From Megaera_A sp965233855 (GTDB lineage: Bacteria; Pseudomonadota; Alphaproteobacteria; Rickettsiales; Rickettsiaceae), in NCBI GenBank assembly GCA_965233855.1, contig OZ247586.1, positions 806,001-870,000 on the forward strand: 64,000 nt of DNA. Direction: 5' to 3'. The notes below the pieces were generated by a model. The model saw nothing but the letters and a program-made list of their open reading frames with translations. It searched no databases and was not told the origin of the DNA. The position numbers were made by a program, and so were the translations under genes. This document shows positions 43,550 to 53,919 of the stretch, in pieces (positions within the stretch are counted from its first letter, which is position 1; the number at the start of each line of letters is the position of its first letter).

Positions 43550-44840
43550 GCAAACTATTCACCACTTCACTTATTGCCGCATCCATTGATACATCTTCAA
43601 CTTCACCTGATGCCCTGTGCTTTAATTCAACTAAATCATTTTCAGCTTTTTTAGGACCAACAATAATTTGCCAAGGTGAACCAATCAAATCATGAGTAGC
43701 AAATTTTGCACCCGCTCTTTCATTTGTATCATCATATAAGACATCAATTCCCTTTCTTTTAAATTGATTATATATGTTTTGACAAATAATTGATGATTTC
43801 TCATCCTTCATATTTAGATTAATGATAGAAGCCTTAAATGGAGCCACTTGCATTGGCCATATTATACCTTTTTCATCATGCGAAACTTCAATAATCGCTG
43901 CAACTAACCTTGAAATACCAATGCCATATGAACCCATTTGAATCGGCACTTTCTTACCATTACTATCATTAACCATTGCATTCATGGATTTAGAGTATTT
44001 ATCGCCAAAATTAAATATATGACCTATCTCTATTCCACGCCTTACTGATAATTCTTTCTCAGATAATGGACAATTTTTAGGATCATGTTTTTCTTCTGTT
44101 GCCGCATAAAGTGATTTCAACTGATTAATATCATTTGCTAAATTTTCACCAAGCAAATCAAACCTTTTATCATAATAGATTAAACTCTCTCCAGTATCAG
44201 CAACAACATGAAATTCATGACTCATATCTCCACCAATTTCGCCAGAGTCAGCAGCAAGAGGAATAGCATTTAAGCCCAGATCTTTAAATGTGCGCATGTA
44301 TGCGGCAAAAACATGATCATATGTTTTAATCGCGCTTTCCATATCAATATCTAGAGAATACGCATCCTTCATTAGAAACTCACGACCACGCATCAAACCA
44401 AAACGAGGCCTAATTTCATCCCTAAATTTCCACTGAATTTGATATAATACTTTTGGTAATTCTTTGTATGATTGAAACGAGTTTCTTACTATATCAGTTA
44501 TCGCTTCTTCATTCGTTGGACCGAAAAGCAAATCATGATCATGACGATCTTTGAACCTAAGCATTTCCTCACCATAAACATCCAACCTACCAGATTCTTT
44601 CCATATATCTCCGTCCTGTACGCATGGCATAAGTATTTCCACAAAATCCGAAGCATCCATATTAAAACGGACAATTTTCTCAACGTTTTTTAATACCTTC
44701 AGACCCAAAGGAAGCCAATTATAAATTCCCGATGCTGCTTGACGAATCAGACCAGCTTTTAACATTAAAGAATGAGAAACTACCTTAGCCTCAGATGGCT
44801 GTTCTTTTAATACTGGTAAAAAATATTTTGATAATAACAT
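43539..44840 (-). CDS. proS: Prolyl-tRNA synthetase (short type)
   Basis: ProRS charges tRNA-Pro. Class II motifs are visible (GLIRQAASGIYNWLPLG; FRDEIRPRFGLMRGREFLMKDAYS; GSYGIGISRLVAAIIE) followed by the anticodon-binding domain (QIIVGPKKAENDLVELK). At 433 residues it lacks the large editing insertion of E. coli ProRS; this short form is typical of Alphaproteobacteria and mitochondria. It is the first gene of proS-lolE-lolD. Confidence 0.96.
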   Translation of the reverse strand: MLLSKYFLPVLKEQPSEAKVVSHSLMLKAGLIRQAASGIYNWLPLGLKVLKNVEKIVRFNMDASDFVEILMPCVQDGDIWKESGRLDVYGEEMLRFKDRHDHDLLFGPTNEEAITDIVRNSFQSYKELPKVLYQIQWKFRDEIRPRFGLMRGREFLMKDAYSLDIDMESAIKTYDHVFAAYMRTFKDLGLNAIPLAADSGEIGGDMSHEFHVVADTGESLIYYDKRFDLLGENLANDINQLKSLYAATEEKHDPKNCPLSEKELSVRRGIEIGHIFNFGDKYSKSMNAMVNDSNGKKVPIQMGSYGIGISRLVAAIIEVSHDEKGIIWPMQVAPFKASIINLNMKDEKSSIICQNIYNQFKRKGIDVLYDDTNERAGAKFATHDLIGSPWQIIVGPKKAENDLVELKHRASGEVEDVSMDAAISEVVNSLHVK

Positions 44841-44916
44841 AATTCAAACATACTCTAATTTAAAAAAATTCTATAGAAGATTAGCTCAGGTAATATTTAA
44901 GTGCAAAATCAATATG

Positions 44917-45489
44917 CTATCCTTTCCTAACCGCTTCAAGAAACTCTTGTCTCTTTAAAATCTCATCTCTATATTCACCAGTGAAATGTGTAGACTCCAT
45001 AAGGCTACCGCCTTTTTGTGTACCTCTATGAGTCATACAACTATGTGATGCAGATACTCTAATAGCGACACCTCTCGGTCTTAAATGCTCTTGAAGAGCA
45101 CATGCTATTTCTGCTGTCATCCTTTCTTGAATCTGCAGTCTCCTAGCAAACATATCTACCAATCTTGCTAATTTACTAATACCAACTACTTCACCATTCG
45201 GAATATAAGCAATATCAACTACACCTGAAAACGGTAACATATGATGTTCACAAGTTGAAGTGAAATTAATTGATTTTAATAATACAACATCATTATATTC
45301 GCTGATATCTCGGAATTTCTTATTTAAAACAAGATCAATTTCATCATCATACCCGGAAAAAAGCTCCTTATAGCTTTTAACTACTCTCTTCGGAGTATCC
45401 TTTAAACCTTCTCTTCCCTTATCTCCAACTATGTATTCTAATAAAAGTTGGACAGCATCCTCAGCCTGCTGTTTTGTTGGTTTTCCCAC
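44917..45489 (-). CDS. folE: GTP cyclohydrolase I
   Basis: FolE converts GTP to dihydroneopterin triphosphate, the first step of folate synthesis. The 190-residue protein has the zinc and active-site motifs TSTCEHHMLPFSG, VGISKLARLVDMFARRLQIQERMT and SHSCMTHRGTQ (Cys and His present). The start is GTG. No other folate genes are in the window, so the pathway is scattered as in Rickettsia. Confidence 0.96.
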   Translation of the reverse strand: MGKPTKQQAEDAVQLLLEYIVGDKGREGLKDTPKRVVKSYKELFSGYDDEIDLVLNKKFRDISEYNDVVLLKSINFTSTCEHHMLPFSGVVDIAYIPNGEVVGISKLARLVDMFARRLQIQERMTAEIACALQEHLRPRGVAIRVSASHSCMTHRGTQKGGSLMESTHFTGEYRDEILKRQEFLEAVRKG

Positions 45490-45512
45490 GCGTTTTTAAC
45501 CTATACAAATAT

Positions 45513-46904
45513 CTATTTTAAGAAATATAAGTTTCTAACACAAATATACACAAACATCAAGCCACCTATTATAGCAATCAGCCCACCACCACCAACCATC
45601 CCCATATACAGTTTGGCAGTAAACGCCATATCCTCACCTGGTGTTTTCCTAAGTACTCCGTATCCACCAGCTAAAGCAAGCCCAGCAACATGCAGCAATT
45701 GACCCGTAGTCAAAACTATTACCTGTACCGAAGCCATCCGCACACTTCTCTGCGGGGAATTAATATCAGTAACAATCAAAATTTTACTTACTACTCCAGA
45801 TCTTTTATGCATATTGTTTTGTACATTACGTCCAAAACAAACTAAATAACTTAACCCCATCAATGCGACACTAATACCTACAATTGAACCATGATAATGC
45901 GCAGGAATTGTGACATTAACACCAGAAATAATCGCGCCAATCAATCCTCCAGATAAAAATAGTAAACTAGAAGCTAAAAATGAGATTGAAATAAATTTAG
46001 GAATAGATTTTACACGATTTTGAAACACCTCAAAATAAAGCATCGCTATGAAAATGGTTGGAACAATTCCACCTGTATAGATCATATGCAAAGTATAAAA
46101 TTCTTTAAATGAACCATCAGCTAAATCAAACCTTGCATGCCCAATAAAAACGGCCAAGCTTAAGAAAAAATTCAAGGCTAATAATACCTCATACACTGAA
46201 CCGAACTTTACCTCGCCTCCCTTCCAGCTCTCTGCAAGTACTAACAACACTAACATCAATATTTGTGTATATATAAATTGAAGCAAATGACCACCACTCC
46301 AATATAACATCTCATAATAAAAATCTAAATCCAATGGAACAATATCTGCAAGAGCGTCTAGCTCCTGATAGGATAAACCAAAACAACCCCAAACCAGAAT
46401 AAACATCAGTGATGAGGTGAAATTTGTGATTGCAACTATCCTGCCAGAATATCCTACGACCCCTCCCATAAAAGAGGTAAACACTGTCTGCAAAGCAAAA
46501 CTCAATATCCCTACACCAAATAGACTAAGACCAATTATAAAAATAATATTCTCAAGCATTGGAATATAATTATTCATAACTGGTAAAGACTCTGGATATA
46601 ATGGACTTACAGCCATAAAAATCATACCCAAAAACGCAAGCATCGAATAAACGGATTCAAAACCCGTTTTGATTTTGTTCAAACTCCAACTCATAGCTGT
46701 TATTGAAAGCAGCCATACTAATACAGATAAATTCACATGAATCACCAAAGCGGATTTAAACATTGATTTATCAGTAAAAAAATGACTCAGTTGAGGAGTC
46801 CTAAGAAGGACTAAAATAATCGAATACAGTCCTGCAACAGCAAGCGCAACAATACCGTTCCTTAGCCATTTTTGTATATTTTGATTAGCAAGAGCCTTAT
46901 CCAT
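45513..46904 (-). CDS. Heme-copper-oxidase-like subunit I protein (cbb3/NorB-like)
   Basis: The protein has about 12 transmembrane helices and scattered His residues in helix contexts typical of subunit I: IHVNLSVLVWL, YWSGGHLLQFIYTQ, IPAHYHGSIVG and LLHVAGLALAGGYGVLRK. This points to the heme-copper oxidase superfamily in a divergent cbb3/NO-reductase-like form. Whether all heme and Cu-B ligands are present could not be settled by eye. Rickettsia has a similar stand-alone protein annotated as cbb3-type subunit I. The ATG at 46904 is chosen because GAAG precedes it. No subunit II or III gene is adjacent. Confidence 0.65.
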   Translation of the reverse strand: MDKALANQNIQKWLRNGIVALAVAGLYSIILVLLRTPQLSHFFTDKSMFKSALVIHVNLSVLVWLLSITAMSWSLNKIKTGFESVYSMLAFLGMIFMAVSPLYPESLPVMNNYIPMLENIIFIIGLSLFGVGILSFALQTVFTSFMGGVVGYSGRIVAITNFTSSLMFILVWGCFGLSYQELDALADIVPLDLDFYYEMLYWSGGHLLQFIYTQILMLVLLVLAESWKGGEVKFGSVYEVLLALNFFLSLAVFIGHARFDLADGSFKEFYTLHMIYTGGIVPTIFIAMLYFEVFQNRVKSIPKFISISFLASSLLFLSGGLIGAIISGVNVTIPAHYHGSIVGISVALMGLSYLVCFGRNVQNNMHKRSGVVSKILIVTDINSPQRSVRMASVQVIVLTTGQLLHVAGLALAGGYGVLRKTPGEDMAFTAKLYMGMVGGGGLIAIIGGLMFVYICVRNLYFLK

Positions 46905-47384
46905 ATATTTATCTTCATAAATTTGCATGGAAAATAACTTAATTAGCTTATTCTTGCAAGCAAGAATTGCTTATTTGAACTATTAAATTTATCCCAGAAA
47001 TCAGCAAATCAAATTGATAAAATCAATAAACTATATATTTATCTAAATCTTATTTTTCTACATTTATTTCAGCAACATCTGGCTTATACTAAATTTAATT
47101 TCTAAAAAGCTTAATCACCATGATCACCAGTAACAGTAACATTTTCAGTTTCTGCATTATCAGTGTGATCAGTACTGAGTAGAGATGCTTCAATTCCAGA
47201 TTCTAGTAGGATTGAGGATGATGTAATATCAAGTTCACTTGTAACTGATTTATCATAGCCAACACTCAGTCCAATATTAATAATTTCATAGTCTGGTGGA
47301 ATTGGTCTAGCATATTCTTTTTCAGCTATCTGAACTATAGCCTCTCCTGCGCTATCTTTTCCATATTTTAGCTCAATAATAATA

Positions 47385-48615
47385 TGTAAAGCTTCAAATT
47401 TAATCTGACAGAGTGGTAAAAAGAGAGTAATATATTTAGTAGTTGAATATATTGCATTTAACCACTCAAACAAGAGATTAAAAATGAGTCAATTAGAAAA
47501 AATCATCAAACCCAAATTAGGACTTTTAGAATTAGCGAAACAGCTTGGTAATGTAAGTCAAGCGTGTAACGTTATGGGATATTCAAGGGATACCTTTTAT
47601 CGTTTTAAAGAATTATATGAAAATGGTGGGGAAGATGCTCTACAGGAAATCAGCCGCAAGAAACCTATCATGAAAAACAGAGTACCTTCTGATGTAGAAC
47701 AAGCCGTCATAGATCTTGCTATTTCAAACCCTGCTTTAGGGCAATTACGAGCTAGTAATGAGCTGAAGCAACAAGGTGTTTTAATATCAAGTAGTGGAGT
47801 TCGTTCTATTTGGTTGCGTAATGATTTAGAGACAATGCGTAAGCGTCTAAAAGCCTTAGAAGCTAAATCAGCGCAAGATGGTTGATATTAACTGAAGAAC
47901 AGCTAGCAGCTCTTGAGCGGGCTAAAGCTAGCAAAGTAGCTCACGGTGAAATCGAGACTGAGCATCCTGGGTATCTTGGTTCACAAGATACTTACTATGT
48001 AGGTAATATGAAGGGGGTTGGAAAAATTTACCAACAAACTTTTGTTGATACATATTCTAAAGTGGCGCAAGTAAAACTTTATACTGAGAAATCAGCTATT
48101 ACTGCAGCTGATATACTAAATGATAGAGTGCTGCCATTTTATACAGAACAAGGCCTTAGCATGTTTCGTATACTCACTGATCGCGGTACTGAATATTGTG
48201 GTAAACCTGAACATCATGCCTATCAACTTTATTTAGGAATTGAGAATATTGATCACACAAAAACAAAGGTTCGTAGTCCGCAAACTAACGGTATTTGCGA
48301 GAGGTTCCATAGAACTATGAAACAAGAGTTTTATGATATAGCATTTCGCAAAAGAATATACGGCTCTGTAGAAGAGTTACAAATTGATGTTGATTTATGG
48401 ATTAATAAGTACAATACTCAAAGAACACATTCAGGAAAGCATTGTTATGGAAAAACACCTATGCAAACCTTTCTTGATTCAAAACATATTGCTTTGGATA
48501 AGAATATTCCTAGCTACGTGAATGAGTGTCAGACACATGATACTCAGAACTTATCTGACAGTAATTATGCTGTATGATAAGTAGCTATCTGTCAGATCAA
48601 GTGTAGAGTTTTACA
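47385..48615 (+). mobile_element. IS481-family insertion sequence, copy 2 (1231 bp)
   Basis: Ends TGTAAAGCTTC... and ...GAGTTTTACA are inverted repeats as in copies 1 and 3. The flanking direct repeat is AATAATA (47378-47384 and 48617-48623, with one extra A at 48616). It splits the PD-(D/E)XK nuclease domain of an AAA-ATPase family gene. It is one base shorter than the other copies because of a deletion in the transposase. Confidence 0.9.
47484..48577 (+). pseudogene. IS481-family transposase with frameshift (copy 2)
   Basis: The protein is nearly identical to that of copies 1 and 3 but lacks one A after position 47882, giving GATGGTTGA and a stop 133 codons in. The downstream part is open again to 48577. 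At 48299-48301 the presumed catalytic Glu codon is GAG, unlike the TAG of the other two copies. Thus this copy has the intact active site but a broken frame. Confidence 0.9.
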
Positions 48616-51059
48616 AAATAATAGCCTTCTTTCTTTTATCATCAATTATCAAACAATCAGCCCTTCCTTTGCCTACATAAACCTCAGTACCAAATTGAGT
48701 CGCTGATCGAACCTGCAACGAAGCATGCCCTATTATTACTTGTACAAGACTTTCATTATCATGCACTATAGTTGTTCCATCTGATACTGGCTCTATCTCA
48801 TGCTTATCAATCTTTTTAAAATCTGGCATTGCCTCTAGGATATTTACCAAAGCAGTATTTACACCACTCATTTCTTCCTCATAGTCACCACCTTCTGTTG
48901 CATCAAGAATTAATTGTAGTTAGTCAGTTAACTTATTAAATAAAGGAGTTCCTAATTTATATTTGACCTTATGATAAGTTACTAATTGTTTAGTAAATTC
49001 ATCCATAGTTTCTTTATTTGGTGCTCGGTAATAACCTTCTCTGCCATTTGGCGTTAAATAGCCAGCTGCAAATAAATATGAATATAAAATATCTTTTCCA
49101 AGCGGAGTCATTTCATAAGTTGAAGCACTCCCTAACATCTCTCTTAGTGCCATAAAATTATCAACTGATATTTGTTTAGTTATCTCAAATTCAATAGTTC
49201 TACCAGCAGCAAGTTCAGTAAATGCATCTTTTACGTCTGGATGTCTGAATAATGGCGTAATAAAATTAAATGCTCCTGACTCTTGCCAATAATTTTGTAG
49301 AACTTCTTTTCTAACTCTGTCTATATCAACAACATGACGACAAGCATTAAAAGAATCCAAAGCTTTGACAACAGACCATGGATTATATATTTCTGCACCT
49401 AAAACATCGTAACCATTATACCAATCTTTTAGATCTGCTGCTAATGCTGAAGGAATTCCAAACCTTACAACTAGCTCGTCAAATTCTTCTTGAGTAAATC
49501 CATATAAACCAGCAAATTTTCGATCTCCCATATTATATTCACCAAGATTATTAAGCCCTGAGAAAATATTAGCTTTCGCTATTCGCAAAATTCCTGTTAC
49601 TAGGCCTTTATATAAATGTTCATTGCCTTTTAAAACATTCCCAAACATATCTCTATGTAAGCCTATAATCCTGTCTGCATCGTCTGTATCAGTTTTAAGG
49701 TTTCTATAAGCTTTATTTATTGCAATATCATATTCATCTACTAACACTATAGCTTGCGCACCAAAATGAGTGTGTAATAGTTTGCTTAACATTCCCAGTC
49801 CCAGTTTAACTTGAGATTCTGTTAAATCTTCATATCTAATTGAATCCGTATATCTTGCAACTAACTCTAACTGATCAGGTTTTAGTTTATCACTATTCGC
49901 AAGGTAATCATGCTTATCCCACGCAAAATGCATAGCTGCCTTCATAGTGACCAATGCATTTTCATAAGAATCCCCAGAGACTCCTTTTAAATCAAGACTA
50001 ATAACAGGCACAGTTCCAAGCTTACCCATTATCTCTGGATGTGCAGCTATTTTTAGAGATTCAAGTAATCTTGCAGTACCATCAACAACTACTTCGCCTC
50101 CAGCAAATAAAGCTGGATTTTGTCTTGCTTCTAATGGTAATGGTATACCCATCTCATCAACTTCAATACGATAAAATTCTTCTAAAGTATTTAAATTTGT
50201 AGTTTTTAAGAATCTTCTTGGAAATGTATTTGCACATACTTTAGACCCGCTATATTCAAATGCATAAACGATTTCTGATTTATCAACATATTCGTCACTA
50301 AGACGCAATTCTCTAAAATCATTAATACCAGTGGTAAATCTACTCCTGATATCAGTGGCTCTATATGATGTTACTGCTCGGCCACCTATTTCTACATCTG
50401 CATTATCTACATCAAATAATACACCAGATTCTTCACTAATAACACCTCTTGAATCCCAATTAGCTGAAGTTGTATGAAAACCTCTAGATAAAAAAGTTGT
50501 TACTCCAGGCCATCTTGCACCATAACTAGCTGATACAGAACTTATTGCAGCACTAGCTACAACATTTGCTGTAGGTAATAATACCGATGACCCACCAGCA
50601 GACACATTTATTTCCTTAGCCTCTCTAGTTTTAGACGCTTCTAATGTTAAATTTTCTTGCCAATCTGTAGTAGTTAATTGAGATCCAGAAGAATATATTG
50701 CAGGTTCTAATTCTTTTAAAAGTTGTCCAGCCTTTAGGGCGGTTAATTTCAAAACTTCTCCTGCAGAATTTCTTCCAACAGACACTATTTCCATTAGTTT
50801 TCTTCTCATATCCACACCTTTTTGATATATATTAGCGCTTAAATCCTAACAAAGCTTTACCCCGTTATATATAATTATTAATATAAACTCAATAATTGGT
50901 ATTGCATAGTTTAATTTTCTTTTACTAAACTATTGATGAAGGATATTCAATTATTCTCTTCTAAATCATCTTTTTCCACATCAGTTTAAAATTATCTAAC
51001 TCTCCCAATTGATATTTCAACTAAACTAGATGTGTTGTAACTAGCAAGACTAGATTAGA

Positions 51060-51644
51060 CTACAACCATTTTATCGGAGCAAAACTTTTGCGATGATGCA
51101 TAGTAATTCCGTGATTTGTAATAGCCTCTAGATGTTGCTTAGTGCCATAACCAGAATTTTTATGCCAATCATACGCAGGATACTCCTGAGATAATTTTTC
51201 CATCATTCTATCTCTGGTAACTTTTGCAATAATAGATGCTGCTGCAATTGAAATTGATTTATCATCACCCTTGATAATGCTAACATATCTAGAACCATCG
51301 AACTTCATATTGCCATCAACAATAACTATTCCAGGCCTGCTTGATAAATTACCTACCGCCAGACAGCAAGCTTTCTTCGTTGCCTCAAGAATATTAATTT
51401 GATCTATCTCTTTTGGCGATACTATCCCTACGCCAAAGCAATAATGCTCTGTAATTAATTCGTACAAAGATTCTCTTTTTCTCTTGGCTATTTTCTTTGA
51501 GTCGCGAATCCCATCAATTATAATAGTTTGATCAACTATCACGGCGGCCGCAACAACTGGGCCAGCTAACGGCCCTCTTCCAGCCTCGTCAACACCAGCT
51601 ATAACACTGCCCCTATATTCATATTCAATTTCAAAATTTACCAT
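51060..51644 (-). CDS. rnhB: Ribonuclease HII
   Basis: RNase HII removes ribonucleotides misincorporated in DNA. The 194-residue form begins MVNFEIEYEYRG and has VAGVDEAGRGPLAGPVVAA-type motif (read IAGVDEAGRGPLAGP), DSKKIAKRKRE, and IAAASIIAKVTRDRMM. The start at 51644 shares its A with the rsmE stop (TAATG), so it is translationally coupled. The 244-bp gap on its downstream side shows nothing recognisable. Confidence 0.95.
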   Translation of the reverse strand: MVNFEIEYEYRGSVIAGVDEAGRGPLAGPVVAAAVIVDQTIIIDGIRDSKKIAKRKRESLYELITEHYCFGVGIVSPKEIDQINILEATKKACCLAVGNLSSRPGIVIVDGNMKFDGSRYVSIIKGDDKSISIAAASIIAKVTRDRMMEKLSQEYPAYDWHKNSGYGTKQHLEAITNHGITMHHRKSFAPIKWL

Positions 51645-52363
51645 TAATACCTTACCATAGAAACACAACTCAAAGCAGCAGATACAGCCACTTCAGCTCT
51701 TAAAACTGTTCCCCCAAGACTAACCGACTCTACTTGATTCATTGATTGTATTTGAGAAATTTCCGCTTCCGAAAAACCACCCTCAGAACCGATCAAAATA
51801 ACAGGATCTTTGCTTATTTTATTAATATTACAAATTTTATTGTCTTCTTGCTCCGATTCACATGCAAAAATTACTTGTTCATTTTTAAATAAACTACAAA
51901 AATCAACTAAGTTTATTTCTTCTTCCAATATAGGAAGAATAAACCTTTCGCTCTGCTTCACCGATTGGACAATAGATTTATGAATTTTCTCAACAGAGAT
52001 TTTCTTATACTGAGTTCTTTCTGAAATTATAGGAATTATCTTCGTTACTCCAATTTGGACAGCAGATTTTATAGCTTCAATCATCCTATCTTGTTTTATT
52101 ATGCATAAAGCTAATGTCAACTCTGCGCACTTTTCAACCCCTCTAATTAAACTGTCAACTTCAACAATTAGATTAGATCTATTTATTTCTTTAACTATAA
52201 CCAAAAATTCACCATTTTGAGAATTGAATAAACGAAAGGTTTCAGATTTACGTATTCTAATAACAAACTTCAAATAATGAAAATCATCATTTTCCAATAT
52301 AATAGTTTGCTTTTTAGCAATTGGATCGTTAGTATAAACTCTTGGTAAATGTGAAAATTTCAT
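51644..52363 (-). CDS. rsmE: 16S rRNA (uracil-1498-N3)-methyltransferase RsmE
   Basis: RsmE methylates U1498 of 16S rRNA using SAM. The 239-residue protein has an N-terminal PUA-like domain (HLPRVYTNDP, HYLKFVIRIR) and a C-terminal SPOUT knot with ILIGSEGGFSEAEI and VSLGGTVLRAEVAVSAAL. The length is normal. It is upstream of and coupled to rnhB. Confidence 0.94.
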   Translation of the reverse strand: MKFSHLPRVYTNDPIAKKQTIILENDDFHYLKFVIRIRKSETFRLFNSQNGEFLVIVKEINRSNLIVEVDSLIRGVEKCAELTLALCIIKQDRMIEAIKSAVQIGVTKIIPIISERTQYKKISVEKIHKSIVQSVKQSERFILPILEEEINLVDFCSLFKNEQVIFACESEQEDNKICNINKISKDPVILIGSEGGFSEAEISQIQSMNQVESVSLGGTVLRAEVAVSAALSCVSMVRY

Positions 52364-52384
52364 TAAGAACTTTGGTATTAAATT

Positions 52385-52528
52385 TTGAAAGATAACGACT
52401 CAGATAATACACCAACACAAGATCAAATCTCAAGCGAAATAAAACAAGATGAGTTTGGTGGACAGAAAGGCCCTGAACCTACTAGGTATGGTGATTGGGA
52501 GAAAAACGGGAGAGTGTCTGATTTTTAA
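52385..52528 (+). CDS. DUF1674 protein, SDHAF4-like succinate dehydrogenase assembly factor
   Basis: A 47-residue ORF ending GPEPTRYGDWEKNGRVSDF, which is the hallmark C-terminus of DUF1674/SDHAF4. Mitochondrial SDHAF4 binds flavinylated SdhA during complex II assembly. The only possible starts are TTG at 52385 or ATT just before it, because an in-frame stop lies immediately upstream. It is divergent from rsmE with only about 20 bp between starts, and cckA follows after 35 bp. Confidence 0.82.
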   Translation: MKDNDSDNTPTQDQISSEIKQDEFGGQKGPEPTRYGDWEKNGRVSDF

Positions 52529-52563
52529 TAACAATTTTATAATTCAGGGAAGATTTCTATAAA

Positions 52564-53919
52564 ATGACAAAATCAATGCAGATAATTATATCTACAATAG
52601 CAATAATAGCTATGTCTGCTTTAATCGAACTTATTTACCCCAAATCTTTCTTTATACTGACAACTTTTGGCTTCCTATTTATTATTTTTCTCGCTCTATT
52701 TTACGTAAGAAAAAATGCAAACAAAAATATAAACCTAGCATCGCGAGAAAACGCCCACTCTCAAAAAATGCAGGCATTAGGACAACTCTCAACAGCTATT
52801 GCTCATGATTTCAATAATATACTAACAGCAATCACCGGCTATAGCGACCTGCTGCTCAAAAGACATAAAAAAGGTGATCAATCTTTTGAAGATGCAAATC
52901 ACATCAAACAAAGTGCTTCAAGAGCAGCCAATTTAGTCAGGCAATTACTGACTTTTTCTAAAAAATCAAAAATAGTACCAACAAATGTTGATGTTAACAA
53001 TACTATCAAAAATCTTTCTTCACTCATTAATCAACTAATGGGAAGCTCAACATCTGTTTTAATTGAGTGTGAAGAAAAGAATTTAACAGCATTGGTTGAT
53101 ATAACACAGTTCGAACAAGTTGTGATTAATCTCGCAGTAAATGCAAGAGATGCCATGAACAAGAAAGGTCAAATTAATATAAGAACAAATTTAGTTGATG
53201 TTGACAAAGATTTTGATGTAAAAAAATATTTCACTCCATCTAAAAAAACTTCTATTGACTACGGTCAATACGTGAAAATTAGTATTAGTGATACTGGAAC
53301 TGGAATAGATGAAAAAATTCTAAAGAAAATTTTTGAACCTTTTTTTTCAACAAAAAGCAACTCCGGTACAGGCCTAGGGCTATCTACCGTTTTCCAAATT
53401 GTCAAAAAAATGGGAGGTTATATCTTTGTTGAAACTATCAAAAACAAAGGAACAACTTTTCATGTATATCTTAAACAAATCGAACAAGTGACAATTATTG
53501 ACCCAGAATCTAGCGCTCCCGAAGCAAAATATGATCAATCCTTGAATGATCACTCTATCTTAGTTGTTGAAGATGAAGACCCTGTCAGACTATTTACTGT
53601 TCTCGCTCTTAAAAATGCAGGATATAATGTTGAAAGTGCTAAAAATGCCAGTGAGGCATTAACTGCAATCAAACAACAACAAAAATACTATGACATACTC
53701 CTAACGGATATATCCTTAGGTGACATGGATGGTGCAGCGCTTGCTGAATCAATTAAATCTTACTTACCAGGCATAAAACTCATTTTCACCTCTGGATATG
53801 ATAAAGAAACACTTTCATCATCTGGTATAAACATCCCTATCAACTCCTCTATATTCTTAAGTAAACCTTATAACATCGATGAACTAATCGGAATAACAAG
53901 TAAAGTACTAAAAAAATAG
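52564..53919 (+). CDS. cckA: Hybrid sensor histidine kinase, CckA-like
   Basis: The 451-residue protein has two N-terminal transmembrane helices (about residues 7-25 and 28-48), no visible PAS domain, a HisKA domain with phospho-acceptor H81 (STAIAHDFNNIL), a HATPase domain (VINLAVNARDAM; DTGTGI; SGTGLGLSTV) and a C-terminal receiver with ILVVEDEDPVR and phospho-acceptor Asp about residue 382 (LLTDISLGDMDG). This order is that of CckA, which feeds the ChpT-CtrA cell-cycle phosphorelay in Alphaproteobacteria. It is shorter than Caulobacter CckA because sensory PAS domains are missing. Confidence 0.85.
   Translation: MTKSMQIIISTIAIIAMSALIELIYPKSFFILTTFGFLFIIFLALFYVRKNANKNINLASRENAHSQKMQALGQLSTAIAHDFNNILTAITGYSDLLLKRHKKGDQSFEDANHIKQSASRAANLVRQLLTFSKKSKIVPTNVDVNNTIKNLSSLINQLMGSSTSVLIECEEKNLTALVDITQFEQVVINLAVNARDAMNKKGQINIRTNLVDVDKDFDVKKYFTPSKKTSIDYGQYVKISISDTGTGIDEKILKKIFEPFFSTKSNSGTGLGLSTVFQIVKKMGGYIFVETIKNKGTTFHVYLKQIEQVTIIDPESSAPEAKYDQSLNDHSILVVEDEDPVRLFTVLALKNAGYNVESAKNASEALTAIKQQQKYYDILLTDISLGDMDGAALAESIKSYLPGIKLIFTSGYDKETLSSSGINIPINSSIFLSKPYNIDELIGITSKVLKK

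Larger units (their letters stand above)
47111..50815 (-). pseudogene. AAA-ATPase-like / PD-(D/E)XK nuclease family protein, broken by stop codon and IS481
   Basis: The minus-strand gene encoded about 800 residues. The N-terminal roughly 190 residues are Ser/Ala/Thr-rich with LSRGFHTTSANW. An AAA-ATPase-like domain follows, with a degenerate Walker A (FPRRFLKTTN), Walker B IVLVDEYDIAINKA, and IFSGLNNLGEYNM. A C-terminal PD-(D/E)XK nuclease part has GKGRADCLIIDD and IIIELKYG (ExK), then AIVQI. Lesions are an in-frame TAA at 48920-48922, with the frame continuing 16 codons to the next segment, and an IS481 copy inserted exactly between KKAII and IELKYG. These two-domain proteins are abundant in protist-associated bacteria; their role is unknown. 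Confidence 0.85.

Noticed and set aside
47385..47473. Start of the 120-residue minus-strand ORF as an independent gene
   Set aside because: Its first residues are encoded by the IS481 end; the rest is the severed C-terminus of the nuclease domain.
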